From the NCBI GenBank assembly GCA_963599445.1, contig CAVBWZ010000018.1, forward strand, positions 1-51,528: a stretch of 51,528 bases of DNA, read 5' to 3'. A model generated the notes under the pieces. It was not told the origin of the DNA and did no database searches. It worked only from the letters and a program-made list of their open reading frames with translations. Numbering within the stretch: position 1 is the stretch's first letter; each line of letters opens with the position of its first letter. Of this stretch, positions 23,278-31,817 are shown one piece after another. Origin of the DNA: UBA9732 sp963599445. Lineage in GTDB: Bacteria > Spirochaetota > Spirochaetia > Sphaerochaetales > Sphaerochaetaceae. A program made the translations under genes and the position numbers.

Positions 23278-24457
23278 CATCTTCGATTATCTTTACTGGC
23301 GGGGTGACCTTGGGTTCGACGAAAGTCCGTTGAACGAGGTCGATTCCCTTATCCTGGCACGGTTCTCATATATGCCAATGGAAATGATAGGGCTTCAGTC
23401 TCTGCCAAATGAGAATGTCATACCGCTCAACGAGGTAGCCTCCCTAATTATTTCCAATATGAGGGATGTCCCCGAAGAAAAGAGGGTGTTTCTCAACAAA
23501 CAGGACATCCATTTGCTGGAAGCCCTTTCCAAGAGTAAAAGGTTTTCAAGTCTTGGAGTCTTTGCATTCAGGTACGAATTGGATGATGAATCCCAGACCC
23601 AGTTCTGTGCAGTCTCTCTGAAACTGGATTGCCAAAAGGGACCTTCCATGTTCGTTGCATTCAGAGGCACTGACAACACCCTCGTTGGGTGGAAGGAAGA
23701 CTGCAACATGGGGTTCATATGCCCTGTTCCTGCTCAGGTTCTTGCTTCTAGATACCTGGACGAAGTGGCATCCATCCAAGGAACCTCCTGCGAGCCCGAT
23801 ATTATAGTCTCCGGCCATTCCAAAGGCGGGAACCTTGCAGTGTATGCTGCATCGTTCTGTTCCTCGGAAGTGCAGAAGCGCATAGCGCACGTCTACAATT
23901 TCGACGGCCCAGGCTTTGATGCCAAGGTCCTTTCAAAACCGGAGTACAAGCGGATATGCGAAAGAACCACTACGTTCGTTCCTCAGTCATCCGTAGTCGG
24001 TATGCTTCTTGGACATGAAGAACCCTACATTGTAATCCACAGCGAGCAGTCAGGCCTCATGCAGCATGACCTTTACTCCTGGTGCATAGAGAGGACGGGC
24101 TTTGAATGCCTTGAGAAGGTGACTGACGGCAGCCGTTTTGTGGATGCGACTCTAAAGAGCTGGATAGCCGGTATGGACTACAGCCAAAGGGAAGGGCTTG
24201 TGGATGCTGCATACGAAGTGCTTTCCAAAACGAACGCAAGAACGCTCAGAGAGCTTGGATCCAACTGGCTACAAAACTCCGTCGCGATAATGTCCTCGAT
24301 TGGAGCTTTGGACGAGTCTTCAAGGACAGTCGCCTTGCAAGCCCTGAAGGCCCTTGTGAAATGTGCGGGAGCCACAATGGCCTTGAAGACCCACCCAAGC
24401 GCAGCTACTTTGCAAAACCCTCAAGAAGCTTCTGATTGTATGTCTGAGCAGCGTTGA
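23270..24457 (+). CDS. Mbeg1-like/DUF2974 alpha/beta hydrolase
   Basis: The 395-residue protein starts MHSIFDYLYWRGDLGFDESP and continues NEVDSLILARFSYMPME, as in the DUF2974 (Mbeg1-like) family. The nucleophile elbow is VSGHSKGGNLAVYAA at about residue 180, preceded by FVAFRGTDNTLVGWKED, a lipase class 3-like strand. Members are widespread in gut Firmicutes and spirochaetes and are presumed cytoplasmic lipases or esterases. The start overlaps the stop region of the preceding membrane protein. The last 53 bp overlap the convergent gene at 24405. Confidence 0.8.
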   Translation: MHSIFDYLYWRGDLGFDESPLNEVDSLILARFSYMPMEMIGLQSLPNENVIPLNEVASLIISNMRDVPEEKRVFLNKQDIHLLEALSKSKRFSSLGVFAFRYELDDESQTQFCAVSLKLDCQKGPSMFVAFRGTDNTLVGWKEDCNMGFICPVPAQVLASRYLDEVASIQGTSCEPDIIVSGHSKGGNLAVYAASFCSSEVQKRIAHVYNFDGPGFDAKVLSKPEYKRICERTTTFVPQSSVVGMLLGHEEPYIVIHSEQSGLMQHDLYSWCIERTGFECLEKVTDGSRFVDATLKSWIAGMDYSQREGLVDAAYEVLSKTNARTLRELGSNWLQNSVAIMSSIGALDESSRTVALQALKALVKCAGATMALKTHPSAATLQNPQEASDCMSEQR

Positions 24458-25052
24458 CGGCAAACGACACTGAGAACTCCTTCTCTTCTATGAGGCCGAA
24501 TTCCAGCACCGTGAACCCTACGCTTGAGACCGTGTACATGGCACCTGCAGAGATGAGGAAATACGTGGAAAGCGGGTCGTCGACGCAAAGGCCCGCCACC
24601 AGCAACCCCGTTCCAACCACAAGGCCGCCCCACGTAACACCGCTCCAAGCCTTCCTCTCGTTCTGGAACTTGAGATAACGCTCCGCTTCCTGCGGTAGCC
24701 CGATGCTATTGTAGAAATCGTACTTGGAAATCTTGGTGAATCCTCTGAACGGCTCCCAACTTGTCAGACGTTCGCTGTGAGAGTGGAATGCAAAAGGTGA
24801 GAAGAAGCTGTATGGCATGGTGAAGTACAGCCAAGGATGGTCCTCTGCAAGGTCCCATGTAAGCTCCCAATAAAGGGGCGAGCCCCAGACATCGGCATAG
24901 TATTTCATGCTTTCGCTTGTCTGTATGCTAAGGGCCTGACTGTCGAACTTGGCCCTGTCCTCTGACGATAGATCGCTTGGCGTTACGGCGAAAGCACCTG
25001 TAGCCGCAAACAATGCTATGGCCAAAACAGCCGCAATGGTCTTTCTTTTCAT
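24405..25052 (-). CDS. Exported protein of unknown function with two C-terminal hydrophobic segments
   Basis: The 215-residue product has a clear signal peptide (MKRKTIAAVLAIALFAATGAFA, cleavage after AFA). The mature part has an aromatic-rich region (YWELTWDLAEDHPWLYF) and two hydrophobic stretches (GGLVVGTGLLVAGL; TYFLISAGAMYTVSSVGFTV). I do not recognise the family; it could be a periplasmic or outer-membrane-associated protein. It is the last gene of a minus-strand unit with the short-chain dehydrogenase and the HMA protein, and it overlaps the 3' end of the convergent hydrolase gene by 53 bp. Confidence 0.65.
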   Translation of the reverse strand: MKRKTIAAVLAIALFAATGAFAVTPSDLSSEDRAKFDSQALSIQTSESMKYYADVWGSPLYWELTWDLAEDHPWLYFTMPYSFFSPFAFHSHSERLTSWEPFRGFTKISKYDFYNSIGLPQEAERYLKFQNERKAWSGVTWGGLVVGTGLLVAGLCVDDPLSTYFLISAGAMYTVSSVGFTVLEFGLIEEKEFSVSFAVNAAQTYNQKLLEGFAK

Positions 25053-25054
25053 AA

Positions 25055-25912
25055 TCAGCCTCCAATGTAGATTCTACTGACCAGCCACACTATTGTACGC
25101 GAAGGCAGAATCTTTGCAAGAAGGGCCAACGCCTTGTAGTCCAGACCCACGGCGCACTTCACAGGTGGATTGCTTCTATAGGCCATCTTCAGGAACACAT
25201 CCGCAACGGACTTTGCAGGTTTTCCTTTCTGCTCGTCCCGCGCCATATGCTCTACTGCCTTAGTACATGTATCATAGTATGGAGAATCTTCAGGTTCATC
25301 GCTGGTCCTTGCCTTGGTGAAACCTGTCTTGGTGTCGCCAGGTTCTACAAGGCATACCTTGACCCCAAACGGAGCAGCTTCCATTCTAAGTGCTTGGGCA
25401 TACGCCTCAAGTGCATATTTGGATGAGCTGTAGTGGCTTTGGAATGGGATTGGAACGACACCTGCAACGGAGCTTGTTACAAGCACAAGCGACCTTGGAT
25501 TCTTTCTGAGAAGAGGGAGGAAGGCTCTGTTGACGTTGAGGACTCCAAAGTAGTTGGTCTCCATCTGGGCCTTTGCCCTTTCCAAAGGGGTCTCCTCTGC
25601 AGATCCGCTTATTCCAAAGCCTGCACAGTGGACTATGATTCCTAAATCGGTTATTAATCCACGTGCTTTATCAATGGAATCGGGCTGCGTGACATCCATT
25701 TCAATTGGTATGACGTTTGCATGTGCAGTCGAGTCCAAATCCAACGAGGTCACATCAAGCGGATGCCTTGACGCTGCATAGACTGCAAAGCCGTTCTTTG
25801 CAAAAAGCCTTGTGGTTTCAAGGCCTATTCCGCTTGAAGCTCCTGTCACAAGGACCTTCTTCAGGTAAGGACTCCTCTTGTCGGTGCCGTTGGTGTTGCT
25901 GGAGTATGCCAT
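25055..25912 (-). CDS. Short-chain dehydrogenase/reductase
   Basis: The 285-residue protein has the cofactor motif VTGASSGIGLETTRLFAKNG, HCAGFGISG in place of NNAG, the catalytic Ser in LVTSSVAGVVP and YSSSKYALEAYAQAL (Tyr-x-x-x-Lys). The C-terminal ALLAKILPSRTIVWLVSRIY is membrane-associated in character, as in the DHRS7/SDR oxidoreductases that act on lipids or steroids. Substrate unknown. The ATG overlaps the stop of the HMA gene (ATGA). Confidence 0.85.
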   Translation of the reverse strand: MAYSSNTNGTDKRSPYLKKVLVTGASSGIGLETTRLFAKNGFAVYAASRHPLDVTSLDLDSTAHANVIPIEMDVTQPDSIDKARGLITDLGIIVHCAGFGISGSAEETPLERAKAQMETNYFGVLNVNRAFLPLLRKNPRSLVLVTSSVAGVVPIPFQSHYSSSKYALEAYAQALRMEAAPFGVKVCLVEPGDTKTGFTKARTSDEPEDSPYYDTCTKAVEHMARDEQKGKPAKSVADVFLKMAYRSNPPVKCAVGLDYKALALLAKILPSRTIVWLVSRIYIGG

Positions 25913-26160
25913 CAGAATCCAAAGAGACCTTTCTTGACGTATGGCTCGCTTGAAACTTCAAGAACGGTGTAGCCGGTTGGCTCAATGGCCTTTCTTACAG
26001 CACCTTCGTCGAGTTCGTCCTGTGTGACAATCTCCAAAAGGCCTGTCTTGTGCGATGCTCGCACCTTCTTGACGTCAAAGGCCGCTCTTATTGCATCGCA
26101 TATGTGGCTTTCGCACATTCCACACATCATTCCGTCTATCTTTACAGTTGTCTTCGTCAT
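25912..26160 (-). CDS. Heavy-metal-associated (HMA) domain protein
   Basis: The 82-residue protein is a single ferredoxin-like HMA domain with the metal site GMMCGMCESHI (Cys-x-x-Cys) at about residues 11-19. Such proteins bind copper or other soft metals and act as chaperones or buffers. The ATG at 26160 has GGAGG 9 nt upstream. It leads a three-gene minus-strand unit; its co-expression with a dehydrogenase has no obvious reason. Confidence 0.85.
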   Translation of the reverse strand: MTKTTVKIDGMMCGMCESHICDAIRAAFDVKKVRASHKTGLLEIVTQDELDEGAVRKAIEPTGYTVLEVSSEPYVKKGLFGF

Positions 26161-26206
26161 TTTAAAACACCTCCGCAATCAATGTTTTGATACAGACTGC
26201 GTATGC

Positions 26207-26236
26207 AATATACCACTTTTGGTTAGGTTGGTCTAA
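26207..26236 (-). promoter_or_regulatory. Promoter of the HMA operon with an inverted repeat at the -35 box
   Basis: On the minus strand TTAGAC (26236-26231) and TATATT (26212-26207) are 18 bp apart. GTTAG/CTAAC (26222-26226 and 26233-26237) forms an inverted repeat over the -35 box that could bind a metal-responsive repressor. Confidence 0.45.
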
Positions 26237-26256
26237 CAACGAGATTGCAAAAGCCC

Positions 26257-26284
26257 TTGATTTTGAATCTGATTTGGATATAAT
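26257..26284 (+). promoter_or_regulatory. Promoter of tRNA-Gly
   Basis: TTGATT (26257-26262) and a consensus TATAAT (26279-26284) are separated by 16 bp, with the tRNA 5' end 13 nt after the -10 box. Confidence 0.75.
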
Positions 26285-26296
26285 GGCAATGTATTT

Positions 26297-26367
26297 GCGG
26301 CATTAGCACACCGGTAGTGCAGGAGCTTCCCAAGCTTCTGAAGCGGGTCCGACTCCCGTATGCCGCT
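26297..26367 (+). tRNA. tRNA-Gly(CCC)
   Basis: A complete cloverleaf: acceptor GCGGCAT/ATGCCGC with discriminator T, D-arm with the CCGGTAG loop, anticodon stem GGAGC/GCTTC around loop TTCCCAA (anticodon CCC), variable TGAA and T-stem GCGGG/CCCGT. The T-loop reads TCCGACT, so the normally invariant T at position 55 is C. CCA is not encoded; a T-run directly follows and probably serves as terminator. Confidence 0.93.
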
Positions 26368-26411
26368 TTTTTTGTACCCTTTTGTATCAAAACACATTAG
26401 GAGGTTCTTCC

Positions 26412-27761
26412 ATGACAGACAGGGAAAGGCTCTATGCCACCAAGCTTTCGAAGATGATTCAGTGCGAGACCGTAAGCGAACCGGAAGTGGAGAACGCAGA
26501 GAAGTTCGGTCGCTTCCATGAGCTGTTGAAGGAGCTCTTTCCAAACGTCTTCTCCAAGTGCGAGGTCGTTTACATTGGCCAGTCACTTCTAATAAGACTG
26601 AAGGGGAAGGAATCTCCAAACGGCAATGTTGGTTCAAAGAAGGGCGAGCCAATCCTTCTCATGTCCCATCAGGATGTGGTTCCTGCAGACGGCGACTGGA
26701 AGCATCCGCCATTCAGTGGACACATAGACGAGAACGGCAGGGTATGGGGCCGTGGAACGGTGGATACCAAAGCCTCCCTCATGTGCATATTCCAAAGCCT
26801 TGAGGAGACCATAGGGGAGGGTTTTGAGCCAAATGTAGACGTCTACATAGCTTCTTCGTCTACGGAGGAAGTGTGCGGAGAGGGCGCTCCAAATACCGTG
26901 AAGTACCTTCAGGAACATGGCGTGAGACTACAGCTTCTCATGGACGAGGGTGGAATGATAGTGGACTCTCCAATGGCTGGCATAACCGGGAGCTTTGCCA
27001 TGATAGGTGTGCTTGAAAAGGGGCATGGAAACATAAGGGTAACGGCTCATTCCAACGGAGGCCATGCGTCCACACCTGTAAAAGGTTCCCCAATAGCCCG
27101 TCTTGCAGCATTCGTTGACGAACTTGAAAGACACGACCCAAACAAGGCAAGGATGAATCCAACCGTCATAGAGATGTTCCGTAGGCTTGGACCGTATGCA
27201 AAAGGGGCGTTTGGATTCGTCCTAAGACATGCAGGTTTCTTCTCTCCGCTTCTTTCAAAGGTCCTTCCAAAGATAAGCGCTGCAGGAGCGGCTATGATAA
27301 AGACGACCATGGCCTTCACCATGTGCGAAGGCTCAAAGGCAGAGAACGTACTGCCGGAGACTGCATGGCTTAACATAAACACTCGCTTCATACAGCATCA
27401 AGGAATAGAGGAGACGAAAAGAATACTGGAGCCTCTATGCAGGAAGCATGGTCTTGCCATGGAGTTCAGCGACTGCAGGGCTCCGCAGAAACCTGTGGAC
27501 TACAAAGGGGATGCCTTCAAGCTTGTGGAGCAGACCGTCCATGAGATCTACCCCAAAACGGTTCCGACTCCATACGTCATGACAGGTGGAACGGATGCTT
27601 ACCACTACTGGCCTGTGACGGACAATGCAATTAGGTTCGCACCTCTTGCGATCAATTCCCAGCAGCTCAAGAGCATCCATGGACTTGACGAGAACATAGA
27701 TGCTGCGAGCCTTCCAGGAGGTGTTGACTTCTACAAGGCCGTAATCAGAAAAGCGAACTGA
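26412..27761 (+). CDS. M20-family metallopeptidase (carboxypeptidase/aminoacylase-like)
   Basis: The 449-residue enzyme has the M20 zinc ligands and catalytic residues in order: MSHQDVVPA (His, Asp), WGRGTVDTKAS (bridging Asp), SSSTEEVCGEGAP (catalytic Glu and ligand Glu), LLMDEGG (Asp), and a late His in KSIHGLDENI. A dimerisation domain lies between about residues 210 and 340 (AHSNGGHASTPVKGSPIA). It is closest to the PM20D1/CPS1-like branch that hydrolyses N-acyl amino acids or dipeptides. AGGAGG lies 7 nt before the ATG. It sits alone behind tRNA-Gly; its 3' end overlaps the convergent nuclease gene by 17 bp. Confidence 0.88.
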   Translation: MTDRERLYATKLSKMIQCETVSEPEVENAEKFGRFHELLKELFPNVFSKCEVVYIGQSLLIRLKGKESPNGNVGSKKGEPILLMSHQDVVPADGDWKHPPFSGHIDENGRVWGRGTVDTKASLMCIFQSLEETIGEGFEPNVDVYIASSSTEEVCGEGAPNTVKYLQEHGVRLQLLMDEGGMIVDSPMAGITGSFAMIGVLEKGHGNIRVTAHSNGGHASTPVKGSPIARLAAFVDELERHDPNKARMNPTVIEMFRRLGPYAKGAFGFVLRHAGFFSPLLSKVLPKISAAGAAMIKTTMAFTMCEGSKAENVLPETAWLNINTRFIQHQGIEETKRILEPLCRKHGLAMEFSDCRAPQKPVDYKGDAFKLVEQTVHEIYPKTVPTPYVMTGGTDAYHYWPVTDNAIRFAPLAINSQQLKSIHGLDENIDAASLPGGVDFYKAVIRKAN

Positions 27762-28899
27762 CCGTATCCTTGAGTTCTTCGAACTTCTCAATGACCATGA
27801 TCTTGTACTGACCAAAGTTGGAGTACAGGAAGTAGAGGACATGTTCCTGTGGCGTTTGAGGCTGTGCGCTTGCAGACGAAACGGTGGCTCCTGAGAAGTC
27901 ATATGAACCAGTTTCAAGGTCGTATCCGTACTTCTTGGCTATCTTCGATGCGTTGAAAGGAGTGAAATCCCAAAGCGAAACATCGAACGACGACTCAAGG
28001 GCTTTCTCTTCGTCGTCTGGAAGGCGAGGGAAGAAATCAAGTCCTGTAAGCTCTTCAAGTTCGTCTATGGTGACGGCAAACGACTCAAGGTCTTCCTTGG
28101 AACCCTCGTTTGCAAGAAGGAATCCTATGGCCTTGTGCTCAGGGTCCGTGTAGTCTAGGATAGCCTTGAAGTAGTAGTTGGGGACCGACACTTCGTTGTC
28201 GCCTATCTTTTTGTAAGGGCCGTCAGTAAGCACTGGACCCGTGACCACGCAAATGGCTTGGTTCTGCGCTGCAAATGTCCTTACGACGGACTCAAGGTCA
28301 GCCCATATTCCGCGGTTGAGTGCACCTGTCTGAGGGCTCATGTTTGACATGAAGAACGAGTCGTCCATGGCCTGCTCTGACCACTTGAGGTCCGCTGCTG
28401 GAACCATGTGCCCACGGTCGTAGCCGCTTCCCTTGTAGTCTGCAAGCGTTGCGCTTCCGGTTGGAATGGAAGGGTCTTCGTGGAAGTTGTCCGCCCTCTG
28501 TGCGTTGTCTGCAAAGACTTCGTCCGCTGTAAGCACATAGGCCACCCAGTAGGGCTGTTCGTCCTCTTCGCTATAGCAAAGGGTGTATCCGGTGTGCTGC
28601 ACAACGGTATCGGCCTTGGAGTAGGCGGGGAGGGCCAGCTCTTCGTCTATTTCGCCGTCTTTCTGGAATTGGACAGTGGTGGAGAGCGGGTTCTGCGTTG
28701 GTGTGAGGATGAAGATCGCTGCAACGAGTGCAACGATTACGAGCGCCCATATCCAAGGATGCCTTTTCATGGAGCGTTTTGCCTTGCGTTTGACCGTGGA
28801 CTTCGCTTTCCTGACTGCATCGTTTGCGCTTTTTTCTATGCTTGTCTTTGTGTTTTTGTCTTTAGTCGTCTTGTTTGTGGTGTTCTTTTCTGTAGCCAT
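27745..28899 (-). CDS. Membrane-anchored DNA/RNA non-specific endonuclease
   Basis: After a Lys/Thr-rich cytoplasmic tail and one membrane helix (WIWALVIVALVAAIFIL, about 50-66) the 384-residue protein carries a NucA/EndA-type domain: SGYDRGHMVPAADLKWSEQA with the catalytic His of DRGHM at about 160, SNMSPQTGALNRGIW (metal-binding Asn) and VVTGPVL. Such enzymes degrade DNA and RNA outside the membrane for nutrition, uptake or defence. The ATG at 28899 has no Shine-Dalgarno but a TATAAT ending 6 nt upstream; an alternative TTG start at 28932 would add 11 residues and would overlap the promoter. Confidence 0.85.
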   Translation of the reverse strand: MATEKNTTNKTTKDKNTKTSIEKSANDAVRKAKSTVKRKAKRSMKRHPWIWALVIVALVAAIFILTPTQNPLSTTVQFQKDGEIDEELALPAYSKADTVVQHTGYTLCYSEEDEQPYWVAYVLTADEVFADNAQRADNFHEDPSIPTGSATLADYKGSGYDRGHMVPAADLKWSEQAMDDSFFMSNMSPQTGALNRGIWADLESVVRTFAAQNQAICVVTGPVLTDGPYKKIGDNEVSVPNYYFKAILDYTDPEHKAIGFLLANEGSKEDLESFAVTIDELEELTGLDFFPRLPDDEEKALESSFDVSLWDFTPFNASKIAKKYGYDLETGSYDFSGATVSSASAQPQTPQEHVLYFLYSNFGQYKIMVIEKFEELKDTVSSLF

Positions 28900-28905
28900 G
28901 GCCCG

Positions 28906-28933
28906 ATTATACAGGGATGCGATATTTTGCAAA
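28906..28933 (-). promoter_or_regulatory. Leaderless-type promoter of the endonuclease gene
   Basis: On the minus strand TTTGCA (28933-28928), 16-bp spacer, consensus TATAAT (28911-28906), then CGGGCC and ATG. The expected transcription start falls at or within a base or two of the start codon. Confidence 0.6.
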
Positions 28934-28950
28934 AGCCTAATCGAAAGCTG

Positions 28951-28979
28951 TTTCTATCAAGGCCCGTTCCCTTTATAAT
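28951..28979 (+). promoter_or_regulatory. Leaderless-type promoter of addB
   Basis: Consensus TATAAT (28974-28979) is followed by GAGAGT and the ATG at 28986; the -35 candidate TTTCTA (28951-28956) is weak. The layout mirrors that of the divergent endonuclease gene in the same 86-bp gap. Confidence 0.55.
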
Positions 28980-28985
28980 GAGAGT

Positions 28986-31817
28986 ATGGATTACGTTGGA
29001 AGGATTGCACAGCTGTTGCTGACGGCCCATGAAGACGGCACAAGATATGTATTCTCATCCCAAGTCGTGGCTCGCAGCTATCTTGAAGCATGCGTTCGTA
29101 TGCATCCCGGCATGGCGGTGTTCAGCGACAGCGTGGTTTCGTGGGACCAGTTCAAGGCCAACTTCACGCATTTTCCACAAGGCAGAACCAAGGCGGTTTT
29201 CACGGATAGGCTTCTTTTCGTCAACCGGCTTTTTCGCAGAGAGCTGGCGATGTCCAGGCTTCGTTTCTATTGCGACAGTTCATATCCTTGCAGTGAAAAG
29301 GCTTACATGAAAAGCATAGCCACGGGTCTTCCTGACATGTGCAGGGCCTTCGACTTGAAAGCGGGCTTGGGCTCGAATCCTGAAGCAGTGCCAATGCAAC
29401 TCAGGCCATCCGTGCTTGAAAACACTCCTGCGGACATGGTCCACGACCTAGGCATCATCGTCCCCGCATACAAGGCCTTCATCGAATCAAGTGGCCTCTA
29501 CGACCCCTGTCTCTATGAGCCCGATTTCTCTGTGCCCGGCAATGATGGAACATGTGCAAGGGACTACGTGCTTGTGTTCCCAAGTTCGTTCTCTGACCCT
29601 TGTGTTGGAGATGCCCTAAAGGTGTGCAGAACACTTGATTTGGTCTGCGAAGGAAAGGGTGATGGAGATTCTCCAAAGCTTAAGCTGTTTAGGAATTCCA
29701 CCTCTGAAACGATGGCCTGTATGCGAAGGATATACTCGCTTCTTTCAAGGGGAGTCCTTCCAAACGACATTGCCATATCGTGTCCAAACGTGGATGCCTA
29801 CAGACCTTATCTTGAGCAGGAAGCCTTCAAAAGAGATTTAAAGCTTACATTCGCAGGTGCAAAGCCGTTGACCCAATACATTCCAGGACGTTTCTTCAAG
29901 GCACTTCTTAGGGTGAGGGACGAGAACTACAGCATGGACAGCATGAAGGCCCTCCTGCTGGATCCATGCTTTCCCTACAGGGATAGGGATATCATTGTGG
30001 ACATCGTTGAAAAGTCCATAGAGTGCAAAATCCAGGATGGGCCGCTTTCCAAGTGGATTGGAAAGCTCAAGGCCTTGGGCGAAGAGGCCCTTTCACAACG
30101 GTTGGCTCAGATAGGCGAAGGCGTATCCGCAGTCGTGGACTGCAGGGATGCATCAATGCTTCATGAAAACGTCATGGTCTTGGTTAAGGATCTCTTTGGA
30201 GAGGACGCTTGGACTCGCGAGTATTCCAACGATGATGGTCTGGAATACGAGAATGCACGTGTTTTTGGCTCATGTGTAACGGAGTTGGGAACACTTTCCA
30301 TCCATGCAGGACTTCTTGATACGGGGAAGACCCCTGATCTTTTCTCTCTTTTCGTGGACATCCTCAACGACAAGAAGTATGCGCCAAATACAGGTAAGGA
30401 CAATGTGAGGGTGTACAGCTACCCCTTGGACGCAGGCCTTGCAATCAAGCATCATTTCGTCATAGGGCTTGCAGACTCCAATACAAGGGTGCTTCGCAAC
30501 CCGTACCCGTTTTTGCCTTATGAGAAGACCAAGACGATGGACGACGTCCTTCAGCTTGGCGACGGTGTACTTGGCCTTTACAGTCACGTTTTCTGGAAAG
30601 TTGACGACGCTTCCAGCGATGTTTCCAGCGATTTTTCCGGCGATTCCGCCGTTGCTTCCAACGAAATATGGCTGTCGTCGAGCGAAGAGGGTTTCTCCGG
30701 AGCCGATGTCGTTCCAACAGCCTTCCTTGGCGAGGGCTGCAACGAAAAGGTGCGTACCAAGGAGAAGGATTCATTCGACGACGAGATGGATGTATTCGAA
30801 GGGCGCAGCGGTAGGCTTCCCTTTGTGACATCAAAACAGAAGACATGCTTATACAACGCCCAGAAAGCTTCCTTGGACTACTGTCCTGACATGGCATTCA
30901 CACCTCCAAAGCTTCCCTTCGCAATGGGTGTATCAAGGATAAAGGCCTTTGAAGAATGCCCGTACAAAGGCTTTGCATACAGTGTCCTCAAGCTGCGGGA
31001 CGTTGATTTCGAGCCTCGCATGAACGATGCGGCTCAGATAGGCGACATCCTCCACAGAACCATACAACATGCATTGGAGGAATCTGGAAGCATAGGCAGT
31101 GTGAACGAGGCCCGTCTCAGGTCCATATTCAGGGAGGAGCTTGAAAAGTACTCCAAGCGTCCTGATTCCACGGACAGGTCTCATGTTGCGTTCATAGCTA
31201 GGAAATACGAAGACCTCCTACCTCTGTTCTATGAAAGCGAGTCATCCCAACTGCTGAAGGACATGAAGTTCAAGGCCATGGAGGATGCCACCGCCTTTTC
31301 GCTTTCCAACGGAGTTGTCTCCCTACGGGGTATGGCGGACTGCGTGCTTGAGGATGAGGCCGGCAGCTACGCCGTCATCGATTTCAAAAAGAGCGCCGCT
31401 TCGTACTACAAGGCAAAGGATCTTGACAAGACAAGCCTTCAGCTTGCGGTTTATGCAAGGATGCTTGAGGAGAACCCTCGCTTTGGAGGTCATATAAATG
31501 ATGCAAAGGTTGGGTGTGGTGCCTACTACTCAATAGAGGACGGAGCTTTCAAGTATGTGTGGCCGCCTGTCTCTTTTGGAAGGACGAAGCAGGGCTTTGA
31601 ATACAGCTCTGAGTACAGCTCTTCCTCTGAAGAATCTCCAGAGGCTCCAGACCAAGGGGACAGGTCCCAGGAGTTCGTAAAGGACAACTGCAACATTCGC
31701 ATAGAGAACCTGAGCCGTACAATCAAGGAGGCAAAGTTCGCACCAACACCATCAGACGATGGCTGTAGGTACTGTCCTTTCTACAATCTGTGCAGAGGAG
31801 GCTTCGAGACCATATGA
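28986..31817 (+). CDS. addB: AddB-like helicase-nuclease subunit (PD-(D/E)XK)
   Basis: The 943-residue protein has an inactive helicase-like N-terminal half (DYVLVFPSSFSD, ISCPNVDAYRPYLEQE) and a C-terminal RecB-type nuclease: ISRIKAFEECPYKGFAYSVL at about 655, GDILHRTIQHALE, YAVIDFKKSAASYYKA with the catalytic Asp/Lys at about 799, and SLQLAVYARMLE. Four Cys (one in EECPY, three in GCRYCPFYNLC at about 926) fit the AddB iron-sulfur staple. With AddA it processes double-strand breaks for RecA loading. It contains Ser/Asp-rich linkers made of short repeats (about 540-560 and 875-890). The last base pairs overlap addA (ATGA). Confidence 0.87.
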   Translation: MDYVGRIAQLLLTAHEDGTRYVFSSQVVARSYLEACVRMHPGMAVFSDSVVSWDQFKANFTHFPQGRTKAVFTDRLLFVNRLFRRELAMSRLRFYCDSSYPCSEKAYMKSIATGLPDMCRAFDLKAGLGSNPEAVPMQLRPSVLENTPADMVHDLGIIVPAYKAFIESSGLYDPCLYEPDFSVPGNDGTCARDYVLVFPSSFSDPCVGDALKVCRTLDLVCEGKGDGDSPKLKLFRNSTSETMACMRRIYSLLSRGVLPNDIAISCPNVDAYRPYLEQEAFKRDLKLTFAGAKPLTQYIPGRFFKALLRVRDENYSMDSMKALLLDPCFPYRDRDIIVDIVEKSIECKIQDGPLSKWIGKLKALGEEALSQRLAQIGEGVSAVVDCRDASMLHENVMVLVKDLFGEDAWTREYSNDDGLEYENARVFGSCVTELGTLSIHAGLLDTGKTPDLFSLFVDILNDKKYAPNTGKDNVRVYSYPLDAGLAIKHHFVIGLADSNTRVLRNPYPFLPYEKTKTMDDVLQLGDGVLGLYSHVFWKVDDASSDVSSDFSGDSAVASNEIWLSSSEEGFSGADVVPTAFLGEGCNEKVRTKEKDSFDDEMDVFEGRSGRLPFVTSKQKTCLYNAQKASLDYCPDMAFTPPKLPFAMGVSRIKAFEECPYKGFAYSVLKLRDVDFEPRMNDAAQIGDILHRTIQHALEESGSIGSVNEARLRSIFREELEKYSKRPDSTDRSHVAFIARKYEDLLPLFYESESSQLLKDMKFKAMEDATAFSLSNGVVSLRGMADCVLEDEAGSYAVIDFKKSAASYYKAKDLDKTSLQLAVYARMLEENPRFGGHINDAKVGCGAYYSIEDGAFKYVWPPVSFGRTKQGFEYSSEYSSSSEESPEAPDQGDRSQEFVKDNCNIRIENLSRTIKEAKFAPTPSDDGCRYCPFYNLCRGGFETI

